Below, piece after piece: positions 26,711 to 37,285 of a DNA stretch of 55,963 bases. How positions within the stretch are numbered: the first letter of the stretch is position 1; every line of letters starts with the position of its first letter. This stretch comes from Actinomycetota bacterium (GTDB taxonomy: Bacteria > Actinomycetota > Thermoleophilia > Gaiellales > Gaiellaceae), in NCBI GenBank assembly GCA_005884575.1, contig VAWW01000024.1, positions 1 to 55,963 of the forward strand. Direction: 5' to 3'. The notes beneath the pieces are model-generated. The model saw nothing but the letters and a program-made list of their open reading frames with translations. It was not told the origin of the DNA and ran no database searches. A program made the translations under genes and the position numbers.

Positions 26711-27552
26711 CCGCCGGCCGCCTCGAACGGCTCGGCAGCTACGGCGTGCTGACGCTCTTCTCGCTGCTCGCGATCTATCCCATTCTGTCGATCCTCTTCC
26801 TCGCGCTGCACAAGAAGACGGATCTCGTGACCGGCTTCGCGTTCCCGACGCATCTCGACCTCTCGAGCTTCAAGGCCGCGTGGACGGAGGGACGGTTCGG
26901 GACGGGCTTCCTCTCGAGCTTCATCGTCGCCGCGACGGTGACGGTCGTCTCGGCGGTGCTCTCGATCGGCACCGGCTACGCGTTCGGGACGATGCGCTTC
27001 CTCGGCGACCGGATCGTGTTCCCGATCATCCTGCTCGGGATCATCTTCCCGTACGAGGCGACGGTGATCCCGCTCTACTACGACTTCCAGGACGTGCCGC
27101 TCATCCACCTGCATCTGCTCAACACGTACTGGGCGCTGATCCTCCCGCAGATCGGGCAGTCGGTCGCCTTCGGCACGTTCTGGATGCGCGCCTTCTTCCG
27201 CTCGACGCCTCGCTCGCTGATCGAGGCGGCGCGCATCGACGGCGCGACGAGCTTCGGCGTGCTCTGGCGGGTGCTCCTCCCGCAGGCGCGCCCGGCGGTG
27301 CTGACGATGTCGGTGCTCGTCTTCACGTACACGTGGAACGAGTTCCTGCTCGCCCTCGTGCTCGTCTCGGGGAGCCAGTCGCACCAGACGGCGCCGCTCG
27401 GGCTGAGCTTCTTCGCCGGCGCCGTCCGCGCGGGCGACCCGACGAAGGTCGCGGCTGCGGCCGTTCTCGTCGCGGCCCCGATCCTCGTGGTGTATCTCTT
27501 CCTGCAGCGGCATTTTGTGCGAGGGATGCTGGCCGGAGCGATCAAGGAGTAA
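26707..27552 (+). CDS. Sugar ABC transporter permease (MalG/UgpE-like)
   Basis: A 281-residue inner-membrane permease with six predicted helices. EAA loop EAARIDGATSFGVLWRVLLP and the following TWNEFLLALVL helix are typical. GTG at 26707 overlaps the stop of the first permease (GTGA). Its C-terminus is similar in pattern to the partial permease at the left edge, showing two transporters of the same class within the window. Confidence 0.93.
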   Translation: MTAGRLERLGSYGVLTLFSLLAIYPILSILFLALHKKTDLVTGFAFPTHLDLSSFKAAWTEGRFGTGFLSSFIVAATVTVVSAVLSIGTGYAFGTMRFLGDRIVFPIILLGIIFPYEATVIPLYYDFQDVPLIHLHLLNTYWALILPQIGQSVAFGTFWMRAFFRSTPRSLIEAARIDGATSFGVLWRVLLPQARPAVLTMSVLVFTYTWNEFLLALVLVSGSQSHQTAPLGLSFFAGAVRAGDPTKVAAAAVLVAAPILVVYLFLQRHFVRGMLAGAIKE

Positions 27553-27555
27553 CTC

Positions 27556-28863
27556 GTGGCACGGATAAAGCTCGTCTATCTCGGCGGCGGCTCGACCAGG
27601 GCGGCCGGGACGATGGCGTCCTTCATGCACCACGGCGCCGACTTCGACGGATCCGAGGTCGTGCTCGTGGACCTCGACCCCGACCGGCTCGAGCTGATCC
27701 GCACGCTCGCAGAGAAGATGGCGAAGGCGCGCGGCCTCGACATCGCCGTCACCGCGACGACCGACCGCGTCGCCGCGCTCGACGGGTGCGACGCGGTGCT
27801 GTCCTCGTTCCGTCCCGGCGGCTTCGCCGCACGTGTGCACGACGAGCGCATCCCGCTCGAGCACGGCACGATCGGACAGGAGACGCAGGGCGCGGGCGGG
27901 TTCTTCATGGCGCTGCGCGCGATCCACGTGCTCAAGGACGTCTGTGCGGAGATGGAACGCGTCTGCCCGGACGCCTGGATCTTCAACTACACGAACCCGG
28001 TCAACATCGTCGCCGAGGCGGTCACCCACCACTCGCCGCTCAAGATCGTCTCGCTCTGCGAGGGGCCGATCTACTTCACGCACGAGATCGCCGAGAGCGC
28101 GGGCCTCGACCCCGACCGCTTGCAGGCGACGATGGTCGGCCTCAACCACGGCTGCTGGAGCGTCGAGCACAGCTACGGCGGCGCGGATCCGCTGCCGCTC
28201 TTCGAGGAGGCGTGGGAGCGCCGCAGCGACGATCCGTCGCTCGAACCGCAACAACGCCGCCAGCTCCAGCTCGCCGTCCGCATGGGCTCGATCCCCGCCG
28301 ACTACTTCATGTACTACTACTTCCGCGACGAGATCCTCGCCGAGCTGCGCGCGAAGAAGACGACGCGCGCCGAGGACATCCTGAGCTGGGCGCCCGGCTA
28401 CTGGCGGCACTACGAGGAGCAGGCGCAGCTCGACGACCCGCAGCTCGACCCGGCGCTCTCGCGCGGCGGCATCCACGAGCTCGAGCTCGCAATCGACGTG
28501 ATGGACGCGATCTTCAACGACAAGGACGAGGTCCATCCGGTCAACATGCCCAACCGCGGCGGCGCCCTGCCCGGCTTTCCGGACGATCTCGTCGTGGAGC
28601 TCGAGGGCCGCTGCAACCGCGACGGGATCGAAGTGCTGCCGGTCGCGGCGCCGCTGCCGCGGCACGTCCGCGGGCTCGTCGAGATGCTCGGCGAGTATCA
28701 GGCGCTCGCGGCGGAGGCGGCGTGGAGCGGAAGCCGCGAAGACGCCGTCCGCGCCCTCTACGCGAACCCGCTCGTGCTGAACGTCGATCTCGCGGAACGC
28801 GTCTACGCCGCATTGGCCGAGGCGCATCGCGCGTACCTGCCCGAACGGCTGCTCGCGGCGTAA
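27556..28863 (+). CDS. Glycoside hydrolase family 4 (alpha-galactosidase/6-phospho-glucosidase type)
   Basis: A 435-residue NAD- and metal-dependent glycosidase that works by redox elimination. The N-terminal Rossmann motif is VYLGGGSTRAAG; the metal/catalytic region includes FNYTNPVNIV, a Cys in SLCEGP and the His in GLNHGCW. Glycosides are hydrolysed inside the cell after import by the adjacent transporter. There is no PTS gene nearby, so a non-phosphorylated substrate is more likely; this is inference. GTG start follows the permease stop by 3 bp. Confidence 0.88.
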   Translation: MARIKLVYLGGGSTRAAGTMASFMHHGADFDGSEVVLVDLDPDRLELIRTLAEKMAKARGLDIAVTATTDRVAALDGCDAVLSSFRPGGFAARVHDERIPLEHGTIGQETQGAGGFFMALRAIHVLKDVCAEMERVCPDAWIFNYTNPVNIVAEAVTHHSPLKIVSLCEGPIYFTHEIAESAGLDPDRLQATMVGLNHGCWSVEHSYGGADPLPLFEEAWERRSDDPSLEPQQRRQLQLAVRMGSIPADYFMYYYFRDEILAELRAKKTTRAEDILSWAPGYWRHYEEQAQLDDPQLDPALSRGGIHELELAIDVMDAIFNDKDEVHPVNMPNRGGALPGFPDDLVVELEGRCNRDGIEVLPVAAPLPRHVRGLVEMLGEYQALAAEAAWSGSREDAVRALYANPLVLNVDLAERVYAALAEAHRAYLPERLLAA

Positions 28864-29841
28864 GTGCCCGACCTCTTGCTCGGCGTCGACGGCGGGAACA
28901 CGAAGTGCATCGCGCTCGTCGCCCAGCGGGACGGAACGATCGTCGGAGCTGGACGCGCGGGCTGCTCCGACATCTACGCCGTCGACGAGCCGGAGACCGC
29001 GCTCGCCGAGATCGACCTCGCAGTCGCGAGCGCCCTCGCTTCCGCGGGCGCGTCGACGGACGACGTCGAAGCGGCGGGTTTCAGCCTCGCGGGCGCGGAC
29101 TGGCCCGAGGACTACGACCTGCTCCGCTGCGAGCTCTCCCGACGCCTGCCGCACGTCCCGCAGCTCGAGGTCGTGAACGACGCGCTCGGCGCGCTCCGTG
29201 CGGGGGCGAAGGACGGCGTCGGGCTCGCGGTGGTGTGCGGCACCGGCGGCTGCGTGGGCGCACGCTCGCCGGACGGGCGCTCCTGGCATTCGAGCTGGTG
29301 GGGGCCGCACACGGGCGGCTTCGCGATGGGCAGGGCGGCGCTCGAGGCCGTTTACCGCGCCGAGCTCGGCACCGGGCCCGCGACGGCGCTGGCGGCCGCG
29401 GCGCTCGACGTCTTCGGAGCCGCATCGGTGGAGGAGATCCTCCACTCCTTCACGCGCCGCAAGGGCCGCCACCGCTTCGAGGCCTCGCTCTTCGCGCCGG
29501 CCGTCGTCCGCGAGGCGGCGCACGGGGACGCGATCGCGCGCGAGATCGTCGTCGACCAGGGACGGCAGCTCGGCGAGACCGGCGTCGCCGCCGCGCGGAT
29601 CGTCGGGCTGGCCGGCCGCCCCTATCCGCTCGTCCTGCTCGGCGGCGTCCTGCGCAGCGAGGGCGCCGGCCTGCTCCGCGCGGAGATCGCGTCGCGCATT
29701 CCGGAGGGCGTTCCGGCCGAGACGCGCTTCGAGCCGGCCGCCGGCCCGCTGCTCATGGCCTTCGACGCGGCCGGCATCGGGCCGGACGAGGACCGTCTGC
29801 ACGAGACCTTCCCCGGCACCGAGCTCTTCGCCTCGGCATAG
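28864..29841 (+). CDS. BadF/BadG-type sugar kinase (N-acetylglucosamine kinase-like)
   Basis: A 325-residue ASKHA-fold kinase. Phosphate-1 motif GVDGGNTKCIALVAQ at the N-terminus, phosphate-2 VVCGTGGCVGARS near 127, and an adenosine-site glycine stretch VLLGGVLRSEGAGLL near 260. Relatives phosphorylate GlcNAc and similar amino sugars. The GTG start directly abuts the GH4 stop (TAA-GTG), so glycoside cleavage and sugar phosphorylation are probably consecutive steps. Confidence 0.85.
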   Translation: MPDLLLGVDGGNTKCIALVAQRDGTIVGAGRAGCSDIYAVDEPETALAEIDLAVASALASAGASTDDVEAAGFSLAGADWPEDYDLLRCELSRRLPHVPQLEVVNDALGALRAGAKDGVGLAVVCGTGGCVGARSPDGRSWHSSWWGPHTGGFAMGRAALEAVYRAELGTGPATALAAAALDVFGAASVEEILHSFTRRKGRHRFEASLFAPAVVREAAHGDAIAREIVVDQGRQLGETGVAAARIVGLAGRPYPLVLLGGVLRSEGAGLLRAEIASRIPEGVPAETRFEPAAGPLLMAFDAAGIGPDEDRLHETFPGTELFASA

Positions 29842-29854
29842 ACTCGCGGCGCAG

Positions 29855-31029
<1,175 letters not shown>

Positions 31030-31033
<4 letters not shown>

Positions 31034-32046
31034 ACGGGCTACGAGAGCGCCTCGAGCAGGACGTCGTCCTCGGCGCGGAGGGATACCTCTTCGAGCTCGA
31101 GCGCCGCGGCTACCTGAAGAGCGGGCCGTACGTTCCCGAGGTCGTGCTCGACTTTCCCGATGCAGTGCGCGAGCTGCACCGCGAGTTCCTGCGCGCCGGC
31201 GCCGAGGTCATGGTCGCCTTCACGTACTACGGCCACCGCGAGAAGCTGCGGATGATCGGACGGGAGCAGGACCTCGAGCCGCTCAACCGGCAGGCGCTCC
31301 GCCTCGCGAGGGAGGTGGCGGCGGAGGGCGACGCGCTCGTCGCCGGCAACATCTGCAACACGTGGGCGTACGATCCCGAAGCGCCCCAGAGCTCCGGCGA
31401 GATCGTCCGCGAGATGTACCGGGAGCAGGTCGAGTGGGCGGTGCAGGAAGGCGCCGACTTCATCATCTCCGAGACGCAGGACTACGTCGGCGAGGCGCTG
31501 ATCGGCGTCGAGGTCACGCGGAAGCTCGGCCTCCCGACCATCGTCACCTTCGCCTCGACGGAGGCGCGGACGATCGACGGCTACGAGTTCGACGAAGCAT
31601 GCAAGCGGCTCGAGGCCGCCGGCGCGGACGTCGTCGGGCTCAACTGCTCGCGCGGGCCGGCAACGATGCTGCCGCTGATCGAGAAGATCCGGGCCGCCGT
31701 CGCCTGCCATGTGGCGGCCCAGCCGGTGCCGTACCGGACGACGCACGATCAGCCGACCTTCCAGACGCTGCGCGACGACGGCGGCGGCCGGGCGTTCCCC
31801 ATCGCACTCGATCCGTTCGTCCATACGCGCTTCGAGCTGGCCGACTTCGCCGCCGCGGCACGGGACGCCGGTGTCGGCTATATCGGCGTGTGCTGCGGCG
31901 GGGCTCCGCACCACGTTCGTGCGATGGCGGAGAGGCTCGGCCGCACCGTGCCGGCGAGCCGGTACTCGCCCGACCTGGCGCTGCACCCGATCCTCGGCGG
32001 CAACATCGAGGAGAGCGAGAAGAAGTACCCCAGCTGGAAGGACTGA
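31030..32046 (+). CDS. Homocysteine/betaine-homocysteine S-methyltransferase-like protein
   Basis: A 338-residue (beta/alpha)8 methyltransferase of the BHMT/MmuM family. Zinc ligands are visible as GLNCSRGP and the C-terminal CCGGAPHH. N-terminal VLGAEGYLFELERRG matches the family start. Known members move a methyl group from betaine or S-methylmethionine to homocysteine. GTG at 31030 overlaps the ATPase stop, and its own stop overlaps the next gene, fixing it in a sugar-uptake operon, an unexpected place. Confidence 0.85.
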
Positions 32047-33302
32047 CGACGCCGCGGGTCGCCGTCGTCGGCGCGGGCGTCGTCGGACTCGCCTGCGCCT
32101 GGGAGCTGCGCCGGGCCGGAGCCGACGTCCTCGTCATCGAACGCGGCGCGATCGGCGACGGTGCGTCGCGCGGCAACACCGGCTGGGTCTGTCCCAGCCT
32201 GACGTACCCGCTGCCCGCCCCGGGAATGGTGCGTGAGGGACTACGGCAGCTCGTCACCGGCGGGGAGGCGTTCGTGCTTCGGCCCCGTCTCGATCCGGCG
32301 TTCGTCCGCTGGCTCTGGGAGTTCCGGCGCAGCTGCAGCCAGCCGCGCTTCGACGCCGGCGTGCGCGCGCTGCTTGCGCTCAATGAGCGCACGCTCGAGC
32401 TGTTCGACGCCTACCGCGACGCGGGCGTCTCGTTCGAGATGCACACCGCCGGACTCGTCGTCGCGGCGCGCACACGCGAAGGGCTCGATCTCTACCGGGC
32501 GATCTTCCGCCGGCTGCGGGACCTCGGTTATCGAGGAGGAGCGATCGACGAGCTCGACGCGGCGGCACTCGTCTCGCTCGAGCCCGCGCTGGACGCGGCT
32601 CACGTCGTCGCCGGCCTGCACGCGACCGTCGACCGGTTCGTCCGCCCGGAACAGCTGACGGCGGGACTCGCGGAGAGCCTCCGCAGGGACGGGGTCGAGG
32701 TCCGGGAGCGCTGCGAGCTGAGCGGGCTCGCCCGCCGGAACGGCGGCCTCGCGCTCGAGACCACCGCTGGGCAGGAGGTCGCCGACCGGGTCGTCGTCGC
32801 GGCCGGCCTTCCCACGGCGCCGTTGTTGCGGCGGCTCGGCATGCGCGTGCCGCTCGTCGGCGCGCGCGGCTACAGCGTCACGGTCGCGGGCCGCGGCGAT
32901 CCGCCCCGGCACGCGCTCTACCTCGCGGAGGCGAAGCTCGGCCTGAGCCCGTTCGCCGGTGGCGTCCGGATCGCGGGCGTGTTCGAGCTCGGCGCCCGGA
33001 AGGCGGAGGCGCCGCCGGGGGCCGGCGAGCGGCTGATCGCTGCGGCACGTCCCTACCTCGGCGGCTGGCGGCCGGACGCCGACGCTCCCGCGGAGGCGTG
33101 GGCGGGACTCCGGCCGGCGACGCCGGACGGCCTGCCGCTGATCGGAGCGCTCCCGGGCCTGGACGGCGTGTACCTCGCGACAGGACACGGGATGCTGGGC
33201 GTGACGCTTGCGCCCGCGACCGCCGCCCTCCTCGCCCCGCTCGTGCTCGAAGGCCGCGCCGCGCCGGAGCTCGCGCCGTTCGACCCCGCGCGAAGCGTCT
33301 AG
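32043..33302 (+). CDS. FAD-dependent amine/D-amino-acid oxidoreductase (DAO family)
   Basis: A 419-residue flavoenzyme of the DAO family (DadA, glycine oxidase and sarcosine oxidase relatives). The ADP-binding motif [14 protein letters not shown] begins nine residues from the proposed start, and the C-terminal FAD motif is [17 protein letters not shown]. No ATG, GTG or TTG lies at a fitting place: the only near-start is CTG 32043, overlapping the previous stop, with GGAAGGA directly before it. The enzyme would oxidise a C-N bond and pass electrons to O2 or a carrier. It is the last gene of the operon. Confidence 0.82.
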   Translation: MTTPRVAVVGAGVVGLACAWELRRAGADVLVIERGAIGDGASRGNTGWVCPSLTYPLPAPGMVREGLRQLVTGGEAFVLRPRLDPAFVRWLWEFRRSCSQPRFDAGVRALLALNERTLELFDAYRDAGVSFEMHTAGLVVAARTREGLDLYRAIFRRLRDLGYRGGAIDELDAAALVSLEPALDAAHVVAGLHATVDRFVRPEQLTAGLAESLRRDGVEVRERCELSGLARRNGGLALETTAGQEVADRVVVAAGLPTAPLLRRLGMRVPLVGARGYSVTVAGRGDPPRHALYLAEAKLGLSPFAGGVRIAGVFELGARKAEAPPGAGERLIAAARPYLGGWRPDADAPAEAWAGLRPATPDGLPLIGALPGLDGVYLATGHGMLGVTLAPATAALLAPLVLEGRAAPELAPFDPARSV

Positions 33303-33334
33303 GACGCGGCCGGCGCGATCCCCGCGTCGACCGT

Positions 33335-33365
33335 GTTGGCGCTGCGCCGGGCGATGGGCGCCAAC
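33335..33365. terminator. Hairpin between convergent units
   Basis: GTTGGCGC and GCGCCAAC form a perfect 8-bp stem with a 15-nt loop, about 33 bp beyond the flavoenzyme stop and just beyond the remnant reading frame on the other strand. It is well placed as a two-way terminator; it has no T-run. Confidence 0.45.
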
Positions 33366-33368
33366 CGC

Positions 33369-33491
33369 CTAGCGGTATTCGACCTTGTCGCTGTCGGTGC
33401 CCTTCTGCATCCAGCCGTCTAACTGCTCGAGCTGCTGGGTCGTCGGCTCCTCCAGCGTCGATGAGTCGTCGTTAGGACACGGCGCCCACGA
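33369..33491 (-). pseudogene. Reading-frame remnant without start
   Basis: A 40-codon open frame with strong coding character ends ...QQLEQLDGWMQKGTDSDKVEYR and TAG at 33369-33371, but it has no usable start and begins just after an in-frame TGA. It overlaps the end of the upstream frame-shifted membrane gene. It may be the true C-terminus of that gene reached by another shift, or the end of a separate deleted gene. The family is not recognised. Confidence 0.35.
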
Positions 33492-33916
33492 TCATCCCTG
33501 TGCCCGTCAGGATCGCCCGCGACTTGAGCTTGACTCGCGTCGCGTTGAACTCGATCTCGCGACGGACGCTCGTCGAGCGCAGCCGGGTTGGGGTTGAACT
33601 TGTAATCGCGTGGAAGGAGCGCGTAGCCGCGGGGCAGGACGGCCGCGGTAAGAAGCCCGGCGCCGATCGAGAGACCGAGCGACCAATGTTGAGAGGCGAA
33701 GCTCGAGGTGAACAAGAGGCCGAGAATGACCCCGGCGAATCCGATCAGACTCGAGGCTTTCTGGTCGAGTCCGTCGATCTCTTGGAGCTGGGCGAGCTGA
33801 CCTTCGCGCGACACCTCGGCGATGTACGCAGCGCTCGCGAATGTCCGCTCCGACGCTCCCGTCGAAATCGGGTCAGCGGGCGACACGGGTGCGTCCTCTT
33901 TGGGCGCGGGCTCCAC
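33472..33916 (-). pseudogene. Small two-helix membrane protein, frameshifted
   Basis: From ATG 33916 the protein reads EREGQLAQ-type helix (EVSREGQLAQLQEIDGLDQ), then two membrane helices (SSLIGFAGVILGLLF and LGLSIGAGLLTAAVLP) and YKFNPNPAALDE. Family-like sequence then resumes in another frame with VRREIEFNATRVKLKSRA and a third hydrophobic stretch, stopping at 33472. The shift lies near 33,560; part of the linker may be deleted. Function is unknown. Confidence 0.5.
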
Positions 33917-33970
33917 CGGAACACACGTTCACCTCCCCAGGCTAGTCGGAGCCGAGGACGGACCAAGCTG

Positions 33971-34007
33971 CCGACGCCCGCGGGAACCCGCCCCGGCTCG
34001 GCGTCGG
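33971..34007 (-). terminator. Nested hairpin after the DUF5519 gene
   Basis: CCGACGCC pairs with GGCGTCGG (8 bp), and the loop contains a second small hairpin GCGGG-AA-CCCGC. It starts 3 bp beyond the DUF5519 stop on the minus strand. It could end that transcript; no T-run is present. Confidence 0.45.
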
Positions 34008-34010
34008 GGT

Positions 34011-34349
34011 CTATGCGTTCGCCGGCACGCCGTGACGGGCGACGATGCGGTCGTAGTTGAGGCGCATCAGCGCGATCACGTCACGGACGTCGGCTTCGCT
34101 CTCGATCCGGCGCGCGGCCGGCCCCTGCCGGTCGGGGAATACGGGATGGTGCACCAAGCGCCCCTGGTCGAACAGCTCCGCCCAGAGCTCCTTCGGGAAG
34201 AAGAAATGCGCGGCGTGGTCGCCGTGCAGGTGGCCGATCTCGCGGCCGCCGACCTTGAAGGCGAACTCGCCGCGCTCGCCCGGGCCCGCCTCGACGCCCG
34301 GCCACGACGTGACTTCCTCGGTGATTTGCCTGCTCGCTTGTCCAGTCAT
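34011..34349 (-). CDS. DUF5519 (luciferase-domain) family protein
   Basis: A 112-residue protein with the pattern TSWPGVEAGP...EFAFKVGGREIGHLHGDHAAHFFFPKELW..HPVFPD..., matching DUF5519, sometimes annotated as a luciferase-family domain. The biochemical role is unknown. ATG at 34349 is preferred; a TTG seven codons upstream is possible. Divergent from the CrtC-like gene, with a 37-bp AT-rich gap that must hold both promoters. Confidence 0.7.
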   Translation of the reverse strand: MTGQASRQITEEVTSWPGVEAGPGERGEFAFKVGGREIGHLHGDHAAHFFFPKELWAELFDQGRLVHHPVFPDRQGPAARRIESEADVRDVIALMRLNYDRIVARHGVPANA

Positions 34350-34386
34350 GAACCCACCGTACAACTTCAACTTAAGGTGAAGTCAA

Positions 34387-35324
34387 ATGCGGTTAGGCTC
34401 GCCGCAGATGCTCCGCCTGCTCGCCGCCCTCGTCGCCGCTGCGGCACTCGCCTCCCCGGCCGCGCCATCTGCCGCCACCGGACGGCTGACGTTTCCGCGC
34501 GACCACTTCGGCCACCCGCAGTCGTCGATCGAGTGGTGGTACTTCACGGCACTCGCGAAGGACGCCTCGGGGACGCCGTACTCGGTCTTCTTCACGCTGT
34601 TCGCGAGCAAGGGCGGATTCGTCCCGGTCAGCCAGGTCGTGAACCTCGCGACGGGCGCGGTCGTCGGCCACACCGAGGAGGTCGGCCTGGGAAAGGTCGG
34701 GCCGTCGGCGCTCGACGTCAAAGCCGGCCATGCGCGGCTGCGCTATACGCGTCCCTCGAACACCTGGTCCTTCGCGGTCGATACCCCGGCGTTCGCAGTC
34801 TCGCTCGTGCAAAGAGCCACAAAGCCGTACGCGCTTCACGGCGGAGGGACCGGCGTGATCCGGCAATCCGTTGCGGGACCGTCGCGCTACTACTCGGCCA
34901 CGCGCATGACCGCGACAGGGACGCTGCGCGCCGGGGGCGAACAGCTCGCGCTGACGGGCGAGTCGTGGTTCGACCACCAGTGGGGCGACTACCTCGACGA
35001 CCCGCGTGCGTTCGACTGGGACTGGTTCTCGTGCCGCTTCGGCGACGGGACGGAGCTGATGCTCTACCAGTTCCTCGACCCGGCGCGACCGGCGTCACGA
35101 GCTTCGACATCACGGCGGGCCCTCGCACGCTCGACGCCGCCGGCCACAGCTGGCCGCTCGACTGGACGCTGAACGTGCCCTCGTTGTCGCTCTCGGAGTC
35201 GCTCAGCGCGATCGTCCCGGACCAGCTCGTCCGGAACACGATCATCCCGACGTTCTGGGAGGGAGCCTCGACGGCAACCGGTTCGCGCACCGGCACGTGC
35301 TTCGTCGAGCTCTCGTACCCCTAG
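34387..35324 (+). pseudogene. CrtC/AttH-like lipocalin (carotenoid 1,2-hydratase family), frameshifted
   Basis: A secreted protein: signal peptide (LRLLAALVAAAALASPAAPS) followed by the CrtC/AttH double-lipocalin pattern FPRDHFGHPQSSIEWWYF, GESWFDHQWGDYL and WDWFSCRFGDGTELMLYQF. At about 35,090 the frame changes: the C-terminal half continues as TGVTSFDITAGPRTL...FWEGASTATGS...FVELSYP in another frame to 35,324. Removing one CG from the run GGCGCGACC at the junction restores a single 311-residue protein, so a two-base insertion (real or assembly) explains it. Its stop codon is part of the repeated hairpin element. Confidence 0.75.
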
Positions 35325-35362
35325 TGCCCCTCCCCGGGCTGCATTACCGGAAGGGGCACTAG
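35321..35362. repeat. Stop-to-start inverted repeat, copy 1
   Basis: CTAGTGCCCCT (35321-35331) is inverted as AGGGGCACTAG (35352-35362). The inner parts also pair partly (CCCCGG and CCGG). The left arm contains the TAG of the CrtC-like gene and the right arm provides GGAAGGGG before the ATG at 35365. A similar pair of arms occurs at 49802-49910, again between a stop and a start. Confidence 0.65.
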
Positions 35363-35364
35363 CG

Positions 35365-36117
35365 ATGCGCACGATCGTCCTGCAGCACATCGCCTGCGAG
35401 CCGCCCGGAGGGTACGAGGACGTCCTGCGGGAGCGAGACTGGGAGCTGGCCCGCGTCGAGCTCGACGAGGGGGAGCGCATCCCGGTTTGGCGAGACTTCG
35501 ACGCGATCGTCGCCATGGGCGGCCCGATGAGCGTCAACGACGACGACGCATTTCCCTGGCTCGCCGGGGAGAAGAAGGTGATCGCGGATGCCGTTCGCAG
35601 CGGCCTGCCGTTCTTCGGCGCCTGTCTCGGCGTGCAGCTGCTCGCTGCGGCACTCGGAGCGCGCGTCTACAGCGGCCCCCGGGCGGAAGTCGGCCTGCTG
35701 CCCGTCGTCTTGACGGGAGCCGCGCATTCCGACCCGCTGTTCGCCGGTCTGCCGGACGAGCTGCTGACGTTCCAGTGGCACGGCGACACGTTCGACCTCC
35801 CGCAGGGAGCGGTGCTGCTCGCGACGTCGGCGGCATATCCGAATCAGGCGTTCCGCTGGGGGACGCGCGCCTACGGCGTCCAGTTCCACCTCGAGGTCTT
35901 CCCGGAGATGGCTCGCGAATGGGGACGTGTTCCCGAATACGCGGCCTCGCTCGAGCGGACCGTCGGCCCCGACGGCGGCGAACGGCTCCTCGAGGACCTC
36001 GCCGGTCGCGCGAACGAGTTGCTCGGGCACGCGCGAGCCCTTTTCAGCCGCTGGCTCGACCTTGCCGAATCGTCGGCCGGCCGACTCAGTCGCGAACGGG
36101 CCCGGAGTGATCCGTGA
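35365..36117 (+). CDS. Class I glutamine amidotransferase-like protein
   Basis: A 250-residue stand-alone GATase1 domain similar to GuaA-type amidotransferase proteins. Nucleophile Cys87 lies in GACLGVQL; His in GVQFHLEVFPE completes the triad with a Glu. It would hydrolyse glutamine or a gamma-glutamyl compound, but no partner synthase is nearby. ATG follows GGAAGGGG from the repeat element. Its last 32 bp overlap the end of the convergent aminotransferase gene. Confidence 0.85.
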   Translation: MRTIVLQHIACEPPGGYEDVLRERDWELARVELDEGERIPVWRDFDAIVAMGGPMSVNDDDAFPWLAGEKKVIADAVRSGLPFFGACLGVQLLAAALGARVYSGPRAEVGLLPVVLTGAAHSDPLFAGLPDELLTFQWHGDTFDLPQGAVLLATSAAYPNQAFRWGTRAYGVQFHLEVFPEMAREWGRVPEYAASLERTVGPDGGERLLEDLAGRANELLGHARALFSRWLDLAESSAGRLSRERARSDP

Positions 36118-37285
36118 GGAATGTCTCCACAGCTTCGGCAAACCCGTCGATCTCGGTCTCGCCGAGCGGGAGACAGAGCGCGACGAAGCCGCGCCGCGCG
36201 TACGAGTAACCGCGTTCGAGCAGATGCAGATGCAGCAGCGCGCGCAACTCCGACGCGGCCGGTACATCGGCCGCGCTTCGAACCGGCCCGCGGGTGAAGT
36301 GGAGCCCGACCAGCGAGCCGTATCCGGTCGCGAGGAACGGAAGGTCGCGCCTCGTGGCAAAGGCGTTCAGCCGGTCGCGGAGCCGGTCGCCGAGACCGTT
36401 CAGGCGGTCGACCTCCGCGGACGTGTAGACGCGCGTCAGGCCGGCGGCGCCGGCCGCCATCGTCAGGACGGCGTTGTTGAACGTGCCGGCGTGGCGAAGC
36501 GCGTCGCGGCGCGACGGGTCGAAGCGGCTCATCAGGTCGGCGCGGCCGCCGAAGGCGCCGAACGCCAGCCCGCCCCCGAGGTACTTCCCGAACGTCGTCA
36601 GGTCGGGGGGGATGCCGAGGATGCGCTGCAGGCCGCCGGTGGAGAGCCGCGAGGTCATCACCTCGTCGAAGACGAGCAGCAAGTCGCGCGCGGCCGTCGC
36701 GTCGCGGAGCACCTGTAGGAACCCGCGCTCGCCCGGAATCACGCCGCCCGTTCCCTGCAGCGGCTCGACGATCACCGCGGCAAGCTCGTGCGCGTGCTCG
36801 GCGATCAGCTGCGCGGCGGCGTCGGCGTCGTTGTACCGGCCGACGACGAAGGGGAACGGCACGTTGATGGGCGAGCCCGCGCCGGTGACGAAGTAGAAGA
36901 CGCTTCCGTGGTAGCCGCCCTCGAAGACCATCACCGCCGGCTTCCCGGTCGCCGCGCGCGCGAGCGACAGGGCGAGCAGGTTCGCCTCCGTGCCCGAGTT
37001 GCAAAACCGTACGAGCTCGACCGACGGGAAGCGCGTGCAGATCGCCTCCGCGAGAACCGCCTCGTAGCGATTCGGCCCGCCGAACGTCATCCCGTCGCCG
37101 AGCGCCTCGCGGATCGCCTCGAGGATCACGGGATGCGAATGGCCGTAGAGGCCGGCGGTGTACTCACCGAGAAAATCGACGTAGACGTGACCGTCGGCGT
37201 CGGTCAGGCGCGCTCCCTCGCCGCGGACGATCGTCAGCGGAAACGGCGGCACGTGGATGACCGACCGCGTGTTCCCACCCGGCAT
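36086..37285 (-). CDS. Class III aminotransferase (glutamate-1-semialdehyde aminomutase-like)
   Basis: A 399-residue PLP enzyme related to HemL. Lysine that binds PLP is in TTFGKYLGGGLAFGAF; other marks are FCNSGTEANLLALSLARA, VFEGGYHGS and VFDEVMTSR. The first ATG is 37285, yet family-like sequence continues upstream in frame (ADAERRYVERNPESRRLHEQ), reaching an ATA at 37396 just after the MarR stop. So the true protein may be ~37 residues longer with a non-standard start. Presence beside a MarR regulator and exporter suggests a specialised amino-substrate reaction, not heme synthesis. Confidence 0.8.
   Translation of the reverse strand: MPGGNTRSVIHVPPFPLTIVRGEGARLTDADGHVYVDFLGEYTAGLYGHSHPVILEAIREALGDGMTFGGPNRYEAVLAEAICTRFPSVELVRFCNSGTEANLLALSLARAATGKPAVMVFEGGYHGSVFYFVTGAGSPINVPFPFVVGRYNDADAAAQLIAEHAHELAAVIVEPLQGTGGVIPGERGFLQVLRDATAARDLLLVFDEVMTSRLSTGGLQRILGIPPDLTTFGKYLGGGLAFGAFGGRADLMSRFDPSRRDALRHAGTFNNAVLTMAAGAAGLTRVYTSAEVDRLNGLGDRLRDRLNAFATRRDLPFLATGYGSLVGLHFTRGPVRSAADVPAASELRALLHLHLLERGYSYARRGFVALCLPLGETEIDGFAEAVETFLTDHSGPVRD

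Noticed and set aside
26617..29802. 1061-codon minus-strand frame across permease, GH4 and kinase genes
   Set aside because: Antisense shadow of well-supported genes; no motif and very biased composition.
36086..37285. Assignment as true hemL of heme synthesis
   Set aside because: It is grouped with a MarR regulator and an exporter rather than heme genes, and its motifs fit the wider aminomutase-like family as well.
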